Part shown: positions 16,614 through 24,282 of the stretch, piece by piece
How the letters are laid out: each line of letters opens with the position of its first letter
How positions within the stretch are numbered: position 1 is the stretch's first letter
DNA from: CAMXAS01 sp964442435
GTDB lineage: Bacteria; Bacteroidota; Bacteroidia; Bacteroidales; P3
NCBI GenBank assembly: GCA_964442435.1
Contig: CAYTZG010000004.1
Coordinates: forward strand, 1-64,000
Direction: 5' to 3'
Length of the DNA: 64,000 nt
Translations under genes and position numbers: made by a program
The notes under the pieces: generated by a model
What the model was told of the DNA's origin: nothing
Database searches by the model: none
Seen by the model: the letters and a program-made list of their open reading frames with translations, nothing else

Positions 16614-17207
16614 TCAGAATAACGTTAAATCCGGTTGCAACTTGAACGACTGACGGTGATAGACCGTGGGGCCGTACTGCCGCAACGCCTCGTAATGCGC
16701 CGCCGTCGGATAGGCCTTGTTCCTGTCCCAACCGTATTGCGGGCATTTCCGGTGCATATACCCGATGAATTCGTCCCGGTAGGTCTTGGCCAAAACCGAA
16801 GCCGCCGCGATGGACTGATACAGGCCGTCGCCCTTGACGATGCAATGGTGCGGCACCTGACCGTAAGCCTTGAAGCGGTTGCCGTCCACGATGATGTGCT
16901 GCGGGCGGACCGACAGTTTATCCAAGGCCTTGTGCATCGCGTGGATGGAAGCGTGCAGGATGTTCATGCGGTCGATGCCCTGCGCCGACACGGCCGCCAC
17001 TCCGTAGGCCACGGCGTCGCGCTCTATGTCTTTCCGCAGCGCGTCGCGCTGGCGGGCCGTCAGCTTCTTGGAGTCGTTGAGCAAGGGATGCGCGTAATCC
17101 GGCGGCAGGATGACCGCGGCCGCATAGACCGGCCCCGCCAGACAACCGCGTCCGGCTTCGTCGCAACCGGCCTCCACCGCCCCGAGCTCGTAAGCCGCGC
17201 GCAACAT
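16614..17207 (-). CDS. rnhB: ribonuclease HII
   Basis: The 197-residue protein has the RNase HII start with two catalytic acids in GCDEAGRGCLAGPV, the NDSKKLTARQR segment and a later aspartate in HIIVDGN. It removes ribonucleotides misincorporated in DNA. The ATG at 17207 lies 1 nt from the purQ stop codon, indicating translational coupling. Confidence 0.94.
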   Translation of the reverse strand: MLRAAYELGAVEAGCDEAGRGCLAGPVYAAAVILPPDYAHPLLNDSKKLTARQRDALRKDIERDAVAYGVAAVSAQGIDRMNILHASIHAMHKALDKLSVRPQHIIVDGNRFKAYGQVPHHCIVKGDGLYQSIAAASVLAKTYRDEFIGYMHRKCPQYGWDRNKAYPTAAHYEALRQYGPTVYHRQSFKLQPDLTLF

Positions 17208-17208
17208 C

Positions 17209-17907
17209 TTACTTGCCGGCTATCAGCGATTCGAACAGGATGCGGCCGTCGGTATTGCCCAAATCGGCATCGGCGCAACGTTCGGGGTGCGGCATCATGC
17301 CGAACACATTCCGCTTGGCGTTGCAAATCCCCGCGATGTTCTCCACCGAACCGTTGGGGTTGAACGCCGCCGTTTCCTCGCCCTCCGGGCCGCAATAGCG
17401 GAACAGCACGCGGTTATCGCGGTTGAGCTGTTTCAACGTGTCGGCATCGGCATAGTAACGACCCTCGCCGTGGGCAATCGGCACCTTGAGCACCTGCCCC
17501 TTCGCGCAACGGGCCGTAAAGGCGGCCTTCTCCGTCTGCACTTTCAGGTGGACGTTCTTGCAGATGAACTTGCGCGTATCGTTGTGCAACAGCGCGCCCG
17601 GCAACAGCCCCGACTCGCAGAGAATCTGGAAACCGTTGCAGATACCGATGACGTAACCGCCCTTGTCGGCGAAATTCATCACTTCGTTCATGATGGGCGA
17701 GAAACGCGCCAACGCGCCGGAACGCAGATAGTCGCCATAGGAGAAACCGCCCGGCAACACGATGGCGTCGCATTTTTTAGGCAGACGCGTGTCCTTATGC
17801 CACAATACCTCCACTTTCTGGTTCAGCAGATGTTCCAGCATATACTGCATATCGTGGTCGCAGTTCGAGCCTGGAAAAACGACGAGACCGAAGGTCATTT
17901 GATTCAT
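17209..17907 (-). CDS. purQ: phosphoribosylformylglycinamidine synthase, glutaminase subunit PurQ
   Basis: The protein of about 232 residues is a class I glutamine amidotransferase: nucleophile Cys in GICNGFQIL, oxyanion region GGFSYGDYLRSG, and the His-Glu pair in MPHPER. It supplies ammonia for the fourth step of purine synthesis and should work with separate PurL and PurS. A stand-alone PurQ is less common in Bacteroidales, where many species have a fused PurL. Start 17907 (MNQMTF) is preferred; 17898 is an alternative. It lies 34 nt after arcA. Confidence 0.9.
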   Translation of the reverse strand: MNQMTFGLVVFPGSNCDHDMQYMLEHLLNQKVEVLWHKDTRLPKKCDAIVLPGGFSYGDYLRSGALARFSPIMNEVMNFADKGGYVIGICNGFQILCESGLLPGALLHNDTRKFICKNVHLKVQTEKAAFTARCAKGQVLKVPIAHGEGRYYADADTLKQLNRDNRVLFRYCGPEGEETAAFNPNGSVENIAGICNAKRNVFGMMPHPERCADADLGNTDGRILFESLIAGK

Positions 17908-17941
17908 GGATATAACGGATTTTATAATTTTCAAACAAATT

Positions 17942-19159
17942 TTACAGGGCTTCGCGGTCTATCGGCATCGTCATGCAACGGCAACCGCCGCCGCCACGCA
18001 CGAGCTCCGCGCTTTCAATCGTATATACAGCGGGGTGCGCCTCATCGTCCACATCGAACGACTGGCGGCCGTCGAGACATTCCCGCACGGGCTTGACGGC
18101 GAAACCGGCCGCGTCCAACGCCTCTATCGTGCGGCGGTTGCGGCCATAGCCCATGATATGCCCCGGCGCCACGGCGAAGAAATTGGCGCCGCTGTGCCAC
18201 TGGTCGCGCTCCTGATAAAGCACGTCGCCACCGCCGCAGAACACCGGCGTATAAGAGCGTCCCAAGCGTTCCAGACCGGCCAACAGGTGGTCAACGGGTT
18301 CTTCCCGCACCTCGCCGTGGCGCACGGTGAGCAGGCGGGTTTTGAGACGGCCTTCCAGCAAGGGCTTGTACACCATGCAGTGACGGCGGCTCAACAGCGT
18401 GAAGACCATATCCAGATGGATGAACGACTCCGGTTCGTGCGGCAACTCCTGCGTCAGCACGTGGAATTCGTCCGAAACGGCCGAACGGAGACGGATGAAC
18501 TGACGGACGCCCTCCGCATTGGAGCGCGCGCCCTGGCCGATAAGGAACACATCCTTATCGGCCACGAGGAAGTCGCCTCCCTCCAAAGCGGCGCCTTGGC
18601 TTTCCGGCCAAGGGTCCACCCAGCGCGTATGCTTGGCGAACAAAGGATGATAACGGTAAATGAGGCCGGTGAGCGCCGCTTCGGGCGCGCGCACCGCCGT
18701 GGACATATGCGTCGGCATACTCCGGTCGTTGAAACGCACGCCGATGTCGCGCGTGAAGTAGAGGTTGTAGAGCGGACGCCACCGCCTTTGCGGGTTGGCG
18801 ATATCCGCGTCGCCTTCGATGAGATAACGGCTCAGAGCCGAAGCCGAAAGCCCCTGCATATAGGCCTTTTCCGCTTCCGGCAAGCCCGCGCATTCCGGCA
18901 ACGCCATGCACGCGCGGCGGGCTTCCGCGTCCGCCAGCGTCTCCGCCAACAAATCGTCGAAACAGAAGGTGGTCGTAACCCGCGAAAGGAAGGATTCCAA
19001 CTGCGTATATTCCTGACGGGCAACCTCGCTGCCCAACAAATCGCTATACAGGGCTTCGTGTATCGTGGCCGGCGTCATCCGCTCGATTTCCACGCCGGGA
19101 CGGTGCAACACCACGCCCCGCAACCGGCCGACCTCCGAATTCAATATCATTTCAGGCAT
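17942..19159 (-). CDS. arcA: arginine deiminase
   Basis: The 405-residue protein is full length. Guanidino-group-modifying signatures are present: NLYFTRD near residue 130, ALEGGDFLV with the catalytic acid, HLDMVFT with the catalytic His, and the C-terminal nucleophile Cys in GGCRCMTMP. The usual proline two residues before that Cys is replaced by Cys, leaving CRC. It hydrolyses arginine to citrulline and ammonia. No arcB, arcC or arginine antiporter follows, so citrulline use must be encoded elsewhere. It is the first gene of the arcA-purQ-rnhB-hisS-hutH series. Confidence 0.9.
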   Translation of the reverse strand: MPEMILNSEVGRLRGVVLHRPGVEIERMTPATIHEALYSDLLGSEVARQEYTQLESFLSRVTTTFCFDDLLAETLADAEARRACMALPECAGLPEAEKAYMQGLSASALSRYLIEGDADIANPQRRWRPLYNLYFTRDIGVRFNDRSMPTHMSTAVRAPEAALTGLIYRYHPLFAKHTRWVDPWPESQGAALEGGDFLVADKDVFLIGQGARSNAEGVRQFIRLRSAVSDEFHVLTQELPHEPESFIHLDMVFTLLSRRHCMVYKPLLEGRLKTRLLTVRHGEVREEPVDHLLAGLERLGRSYTPVFCGGGDVLYQERDQWHSGANFFAVAPGHIMGYGRNRRTIEALDAAGFAVKPVRECLDGRQSFDVDDEAHPAVYTIESAELVRGGGGCRCMTMPIDREAL

Positions 19160-19184
19160 ATTTCAGTCCTTTCTTTAATATCCC

Positions 19185-19192
19185 CAAAGATA
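19185..19192 (-). promoter_or_regulatory. -7 element TATCTTTG for the arcA series
   Basis: TATCTTTG on the minus strand is a perfect -7 match and gives a leader of about 19 nt before ATG 19159. The -33 box is weak (TTTCG). Confidence 0.5.
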
Positions 19193-19280
19193 GCAAATAT
19201 TTTCCGGATTCGGCACGAAAAAGCCGACTTTTTGCTAACAGCGCGCAACGGGCGCGGCCGCCCCGTATCGCCACAAGCCA

Positions 19281-20075
19281 TCAGGAGCGTTCCCCGTTGG
19301 CCGCACGCAAATCCGCCGTTTTATACCGATGCCACAGTTTAAAACTTTTCAACGCGGTATAAAATGCATTGTTGCAACAAATAATGAAACCGTCGCCGCC
19401 GTCAAGAAAACCGCCCTTCAACACATAATCCCTGAAAAACGTCCATTGAGCCTTGAACAGACCCACCCATAGCCCGTAACGACGCCCCTTGGCGAACATT
19501 TCATCGGCGGAAAGCCCGCTGTATTTATTGAGCATGGCCACCTGCGCGTCTATCGAAGCATAGGAATAATGCAACAAATCGCCATCCAAACGGACTTTTC
19601 GGCAATTGGCGTCATAGGCCAAATTCTCATGCACATACCCGCCTTCCCAAACAGCCGTACCCCGATGGAACAGACGCACTTTAGGTTCCCGTGCCCAAAT
19701 ATGCCGAAGGAATCGACCGCAATAGGCCGTCCGACGGTTCATTTCAAAGACCGTATCTTCCGAAGGCTCCCGAGCGGGGTCACCCTTACAAGCCATCAAC
19801 GCCCGCCGCAAATCTTCCGACAGACACTCGTCGGCATCCAGCGACAATATCCATGGATGAGCCGCTTCGCCGTTCGCGAAATTCTTCTGCGCACTGTACC
19901 CCTCCCACGCATGCGAGATAACCCGCGCGCCTTTTTCCGTCGCGATACGGCAGGTGGCATCGGTGGAACCGCTGTCCACCACCAACACCTCATCGGCCAC
20001 GCCCTGCACCGAATCGATGCAACGCCCGATGTTTTCCTGTTCGTTTAACGTGATGACAACAACCGAAATACGCAT
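19281..20075 (-). CDS. family 2 glycosyltransferase, LPS-core type (WaaE/KdtX-like)
   Basis: The 264-residue protein begins MRISVVVITLNEQENIGRC, the GT-A nucleotide-binding strand, and has the metal-binding DxD as SLDADECLS near residue 90. The VDSGSTDAT and YSAQKNFA segments and the long C-terminal half are typical of LPS inner-core beta-glycosyltransferases of the WaaE group. It probably adds a sugar to a lipid-linked or LPS acceptor at the inner membrane face. ATG 20075 was chosen; the frame extends further into rnpB, which cannot be coding. Sugar and acceptor are unknown. Confidence 0.8.
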   Translation of the reverse strand: MRISVVVITLNEQENIGRCIDSVQGVADEVLVVDSGSTDATCRIATEKGARVISHAWEGYSAQKNFANGEAAHPWILSLDADECLSEDLRRALMACKGDPAREPSEDTVFEMNRRTAYCGRFLRHIWAREPKVRLFHRGTAVWEGGYVHENLAYDANCRKVRLDGDLLHYSYASIDAQVAMLNKYSGLSADEMFAKGRRYGLWVGLFKAQWTFFRDYVLKGGFLDGGDGFIICCNNAFYTALKSFKLWHRYKTADLRAANGERS

Positions 20076-20100
20076 CATAAACCGGGATATTAAAAACAAA

Positions 20101-20466
20101 GAAAAACAGCCCTGTAAGCCGGGTTCTGTACCGGATTTTGAACATCCGGCGATTGTCATTTATCTAGGACGCGGATCGCTCCGCGCCTCCATCGATCTAC
20201 CCCCCGTCATCGGCCGAGCCCGCCTTGACATACGGTATATTTGATCTTTCAACCCATAAGGTTTACCCTTGGACTTATCGCTAAGCCAAGCGTGAGCTCT
20301 TACCTCGCGTTTTCACCCTTACCGACGGTCGCCCGGCGGCGGTTTGTTTTCTGTGGCACTGTCTGTCGCCCTTTCGGACGCCTTCCCGTTAGGAAGTATG
20401 GTGGCTCTGTGTTGCCCGGACTTTCCTCTCCCCTTGCGGGCAGCGACAATCCGGACTGTTTTTCTT
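20101..20466 (-). ncRNA. rnpB: RNase P RNA (bacterial class A)
   Basis: On the minus strand the RNA has the universal P4 halves: GAGGAAAGTCCGGGC near the 5' end and ACAGAACCCGGCTTA near the 3' end (20115-20129). GGGTGAAA and AGGTAAGAGC of the specificity and CR regions lie between. The ends pair: 20453-20464 with 20101-20112 gives a 12-bp P1 helix. Length is about 364 nt. It processes tRNA 5' ends as the catalytic subunit. A perfect TACCTTTG -7 box lies just upstream. Confidence 0.95.
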
Positions 20467-20471
20467 CAGCG

Positions 20472-20479
20472 CAAAGGTA
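20472..20479 (-). promoter_or_regulatory. -7 element of rnpB
   Basis: TACCTTTG on the minus strand places the start near 20466, exactly at the predicted P1 helix. It lies between the sigma-54 activator stop and rnpB. Confidence 0.6.
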
Positions 20480-20488
20480 GTGAAAATT

Positions 20489-21673
20489 TTACAGATACTT
20501 CTCCACATCGGCGGCCGTCACCGCCCCCTCGCAGAAAATGAGCAGGCGTTCCACGACATTGCGCAATTCGCGTATATTGCCCGGCCACGGCTGTTTCTGC
20601 AAAACCTGCAAGGCTTCTTTCTTGAACGTCAGCGGCTTTTTATCCAAATCGGCCGACAGTTCGGTCACGAAACTCTCAACGAGCGACGGAATGTCTTCGG
20701 GCCGTTCCCGAAGCGGCGGCATCCGCAGCTTGACGACGCTGAGCCGATGGTAGAGGTCTTCGCGGAAACGACCCTCGGCGATTTCCGTTTCCAAGCGTTT
20801 GTTGGTGGCGGCCACGACGCGCACCTGCACTTCGATTTCCTTTTCGCCGCCCACGCGCGTGATGCGGCGGTCTTGCAGCACACGCAGCATCTTGGCCTGC
20901 GCCGCCAGACTCATATCGCCTATTTCATCCAAAAACAACGTGCCGCCGTCGGCCTGTTCGAAACGCCCCTTGCGCTGCTTGACGGCCGAAGTGAACGCGC
21001 CCTTCTCGTGCCCGAACAATTCGCTTTCGATGAGTTCGGACGGGATGGCAGCGCAGTTGACCGTAACCCAAGGGCCATCGGCCACCCCGCTCCCCTCGTG
21101 GATGCGGCGCGCCAACAGTTCCTTGCCCGTGCCGTTTTCGCCTTCTATCAATACTTTGGCTGTCGTGGCCGCCACCTTGTCGGCCATTTCCAACACGTCC
21201 GTCAGGGCCTTGCTCTGCCCCACCATCTCAAACCGATGCACGGCCGCCCGCTTCCAATTCTCGGCATGGCGCGTCAGCCGCTCGTTGTCGATGGCCCGCC
21301 GCAAGGCACCGAGCACGCGGTTCAAATCCAACGGCTTGGGCAGATAGTCGAACGCGCCTTTCTTAAGGCAGTCCACGGCCGTTTCGATATCGCCGTGCCC
21401 CGAAATCATGATGAACGGACTCGGCGTCCAAGGCTTGCCTTTTTCGGCCGCCTCCGCCGCCAACACCGGCATCTTCTCCAACAGCCCCACGCCGTCCAAA
21501 CCCGGCATCTTGATATCGCAGAACACCGCCGCAAACGCCTCCGCGCCGAGCATGGCCAAGGCCTGACGGCCATCGGCCGCCTCCGCCACCTCGTAGCCCT
21601 CGTATTCGAAGATGTCGCGCAGGCTCTGCCGAATCAGCGCCTCATCATCTACGACCAATATTTTAGACGCCAT
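20489..21673 (-). CDS. sigma-54 activator response regulator (NtrC family) without DNA-binding domain
   Basis: The 394-residue protein has a receiver domain (residues 1-125; phospho-acceptor Asp in FCDIKMPG, Lys in YLPKPL) and an AAA+ sigma-54 activation domain: Walker A GENGTGKE, loop GAFTSA instead of GAFTGA, Walker B GGTLFLDEIGD, and the arginine-finger region REDLYHRL. The chain ends at DVEKYL, right after the AAA lid, so the usual Fis-type HTH is missing; this short form is familiar in Bacteroidota. It presumably activates sigma-54 RNA polymerase from solution. No histidine kinase is adjacent. It starts 1 nt after the ABC permease gene. Confidence 0.88.
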   Translation of the reverse strand: MASKILVVDDEALIRQSLRDIFEYEGYEVAEAADGRQALAMLGAEAFAAVFCDIKMPGLDGVGLLEKMPVLAAEAAEKGKPWTPSPFIMISGHGDIETAVDCLKKGAFDYLPKPLDLNRVLGALRRAIDNERLTRHAENWKRAAVHRFEMVGQSKALTDVLEMADKVAATTAKVLIEGENGTGKELLARRIHEGSGVADGPWVTVNCAAIPSELIESELFGHEKGAFTSAVKQRKGRFEQADGGTLFLDEIGDMSLAAQAKMLRVLQDRRITRVGGEKEIEVQVRVVAATNKRLETEIAEGRFREDLYHRLSVVKLRMPPLRERPEDIPSLVESFVTELSADLDKKPLTFKKEALQVLQKQPWPGNIRELRNVVERLLIFCEGAVTAADVEKYL

Positions 21674-21674
21674 A

Positions 21675-22982
21675 CTACGCTTTATATCTCAACCATTTCC
21701 ACAATTCCTTGTACGACGTCTTCTTGCCGTACATCAGGATGCCCACGCGGTAAATCTTGGCCGCCATATAGGTGGTGCCGATACAGCCCAAGACCAACAG
21801 CCCCAACGACAGCGCCAACTGCCAGCCCGGCACGCCGAACGGCACGCGGATCATCATGGCGATGGGCGACGTGAACGGAATTATCGAAAACCAGAACGCC
21901 ACGGGCCCGTTCGGGTCGTTGAGGATATTGACCGAAACGATGATGGCCAAAATCAAAGGCACCGTTATCGGCAACATGAACTGGTTCGTATCGTTCTCGT
22001 TCTCCACGGCCGCACCCACGGCCGCGAACATGGCCGCATACAGCAGGTAGCCGCCTATGAAATAAGCGATGAATATCATGAACAGACGGCTCAGGTTAAC
22101 CGAATGAATCATATCCATGACCTTGCCCATCGCGTCCATCTCGATGGGAGCGCCGGCCGCCATCTGTTGCGCCGAAGCCAGGCTTTCCGCATCGATGCCG
22201 CCGCCGAACGCCAGCCCGCCCACAAAGACGAGGATGAACGTCAGCACGCCCCATATCAAGAGTTGGGTCAAGCCCACGAGCGAAATCCCGACAATCTTGC
22301 CCGTCAACAGCTGCATCGGGCGCACCGACGAAATCAGCACTTCCACAATGCGGTTGGTCTTTTCCTCGATGACGCCGCTCATAATCATCCCGCCGAACAT
22401 AAAGATGAACAGGTAAATCAGGAAACCGAACAGATAGCCGAGCACGGTCTTGACCTCCGAATAGGTTTGTTCGCCCGTCTCCATGTTCTTGGCCCCGATT
22501 TCCACCTCGGCTTCGTTGACCAGCGTATAGACTTCCTGGCTCATGCCGCCCACTTCCTGCATGAGTTTCTGCCGCAGGGAGGACGTCATTTTGGACGAAA
22601 TGCCGCTCAGCTGCTCCATGCTCGGTTCGGACGTCATATAGAAGAAATCCGCCTTCTGCCGATTGCCGTCCAGACCGGAGGCCGCAATATAAATGACGCC
22701 GTTGCAGGCTTCCGCCCGCAGCGAATCGAACGCGACGGCCGTGTCGGCCACAAACACATAGCGGTCTTTCGTCGCCTCGTTGAAAGAGGCCGCATAGGCG
22801 CCAGTCTCATCCACCACCAGATAGGTCTTGCTCTGCTTGCCCACATTGCTCAACAGCGCCGGCGCGAACATCAGCGCGACAAACAGCAATGGCATCAGAA
22901 TGGTCATGACCAGGAAGCTTTTTTTCTTGACCCGGTTCAAATATTCGCGTTGCAGGATGACCCACGTGTTATTTCTGCTCAT
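21675..22982 (-). CDS. ABC-2 type transporter permease (NatB-like)
   Basis: The 435-residue protein has one N-terminal membrane helix, a long extracytoplasmic domain (about residues 50-190) and five or six C-terminal helices, the layout of NatB/ABC-2 exporters. It begins with VILQREYLNRVKKKSF, a typical cytoplasmic start. The start overlaps the ATPase gene by 14 nt, implying stoichiometric translation. The likely role is export of ions, lipids or a toxic compound; the substrate is unknown. Confidence 0.82.
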   Translation of the reverse strand: MSRNNTWVILQREYLNRVKKKSFLVMTILMPLLFVALMFAPALLSNVGKQSKTYLVVDETGAYAASFNEATKDRYVFVADTAVAFDSLRAEACNGVIYIAASGLDGNRQKADFFYMTSEPSMEQLSGISSKMTSSLRQKLMQEVGGMSQEVYTLVNEAEVEIGAKNMETGEQTYSEVKTVLGYLFGFLIYLFIFMFGGMIMSGVIEEKTNRIVEVLISSVRPMQLLTGKIVGISLVGLTQLLIWGVLTFILVFVGGLAFGGGIDAESLASAQQMAAGAPIEMDAMGKVMDMIHSVNLSRLFMIFIAYFIGGYLLYAAMFAAVGAAVENENDTNQFMLPITVPLILAIIVSVNILNDPNGPVAFWFSIIPFTSPIAMMIRVPFGVPGWQLALSLGLLVLGCIGTTYMAAKIYRVGILMYGKKTSYKELWKWLRYKA

Positions 22983-23904
22983 CTTCGTTGGCTTGTTTTA
23001 CGGTTTGAATAAAAATGTCGTTCATGCTCGGCAGCACTTCCTTGAACGCGCAGACCTGTCCGTGCGCCATGAGGTGCTGCAAAAGCTCGTTGGTCGCGTT
23101 GTTCTGCCCCATCTTCAGTTTCAACGACAGGCGACCCGGCTTTTCCAGCGGCTGCACTTCCAGCACTTCCATGCCGCGCCCCAGAAAATCGTCGGCCTTT
23201 TCCTGCGTATCCATGACCACCTCGTACAAGTTGGCATGAAACGAATTGCGGATTTCATCCACCTTGCCTTCCAATATCTTGTGGGAGCGATTGATGAGCG
23301 CGATGCGGTCGCAGACCTCTTCTACCGAAGCCATGTTGTGCGTGGAGAAAATGACGGTGGCACCGCGGTCACGCAGCCCCAGGATTTCATCCCGCAACAG
23401 CTGGGCGTTAATCGGGTCAAAGCCGCTGAAAGGCTCGTCGAATATCAGCAATTTGGGCTCGTGCAACACCGTCACGATAAACTGGATTTTCTGCTGCATC
23501 CCTTTGGAGAGTTCCTCCACCTTGCGATCCCACCACGAGAGGATGTCGAATTTCTCGAACCAGTATTTGAGCCGACGCACGGCCTCGGCCTTGGACAACC
23601 CTTTGAGCTGCGCCAGATAGACGGCCTGGTCGCCCACCTTCATTTTCTTGTACAAGCCCCGCTCTTCGGGCAGATAGCCGATTTGCGTGATATGTTCGGG
23701 CGACAGCCGCTCGCCGTTGAGCCATACTTCGCCCTCGTCGGGCCCCGTAATTTGGTTGATGATGCGAATCAGCGTGGTCTTACCCGCGCCGTTCGGCCCC
23801 AAAAGCCCGTAAACCGCCCCTTCCGGTATCGTAATCGACACGCGGTCCAAGGCCAGATGGTTAGCGTAACGCTTCACCACGTCTTTGGTCTGTAATATAT
23901 CCAT
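22969..23904 (-). CDS. ABC transporter ATP-binding protein (NatA-like)
   Basis: The 311-residue ATPase has Walker A (GPNGAGKTT, about residues 38-46), a signature loop in the form LSKGMQQKIQ, Walker B (LLIFDEPFSGFDP) and the H-loop STHNM. The C-terminal 80 residues form an extension after the nucleotide-binding domain. It powers the permease encoded next. The gene is first in the unit ATPase-permease-sigma-54 activator, with a TATATTTG -7 box 67 nt upstream. Confidence 0.9.
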   Translation of the reverse strand: MDILQTKDVVKRYANHLALDRVSITIPEGAVYGLLGPNGAGKTTLIRIINQITGPDEGEVWLNGERLSPEHITQIGYLPEERGLYKKMKVGDQAVYLAQLKGLSKAEAVRRLKYWFEKFDILSWWDRKVEELSKGMQQKIQFIVTVLHEPKLLIFDEPFSGFDPINAQLLRDEILGLRDRGATVIFSTHNMASVEEVCDRIALINRSHKILEGKVDEIRNSFHANLYEVVMDTQEKADDFLGRGMEVLEVQPLEKPGRLSLKLKMGQNNATNELLQHLMAHGQVCAFKEVLPSMNDIFIQTVKQANEDEQK

Positions 23905-23970
23905 CGTTTCCGTTTATTTTCTATTAGACACCGCGGGCCGACGGTTTATTACAACCCGCTTATTCTTTCG

Positions 23971-24007
23971 CAAATATAGCATTTTATAAGAAAATTTGCT
24001 ATCTTTG
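23971..24007. promoter_or_regulatory. divergent promoter pair between the ABC unit and the lipoprotein gene
   Basis: Minus-strand TATATTTG (23971-23978) serves the ABC operon and plus-strand TATCTTTG (24000-24007) the rightward lipoprotein gene. The two -7 boxes are only 21 bp apart, so the promoters face away from each other and their upstream parts overlap. Confidence 0.55.
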
Positions 24008-24066
24008 CCCGTTTGGGAGCGCGAGCGTATTGGCCGCGTTGCCGTAGCGCATAAATTTTTACGAAT

Positions 24067-24270
24067 ATGAAGACGAAGAAAACGGTTCTGCTTTTAGTGG
24101 TCTTGATGATCGCCACCCTCTGCCTCTGCGGTTGCGCCACCCAACAGGCCTCCTATACGGGCGGTGAGGTCTGCGGTTTTACGCCGTATCAAAAGCAATA
24201 CCGCGCCAAGAAAGCGCCGGTACACCCCGCGCCCGACACGCCGATTGGCGGCGACTATATGCGCTACTAA
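24067..24270 (+). CDS. small lipoprotein of unknown function
   Basis: The 67-residue product has a charged start (MKTKK), a hydrophobic core and a lipobox LCGC with Cys at about residue 23, leaving a mature peptide of about 45 residues rich in Tyr, Pro and Lys. I recognise no family. It lies 12 nt upstream of the large secreted protein and has a good -7 box, so it is probably a real gene co-transcribed with it. Confidence 0.6.
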   Translation: MKTKKTVLLLVVLMIATLCLCGCATQQASYTGGEVCGFTPYQKQYRAKKAPVHPAPDTPIGGDYMRY

Positions 24271-24282
24271 TCCCGCCCTTTC

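Noticed and set aside
20075..20159. Upstream extension of the glycosyltransferase reading frame
   Set aside because: It enters the 3' end of rnpB; the MRIS start at 20075 matches the family.
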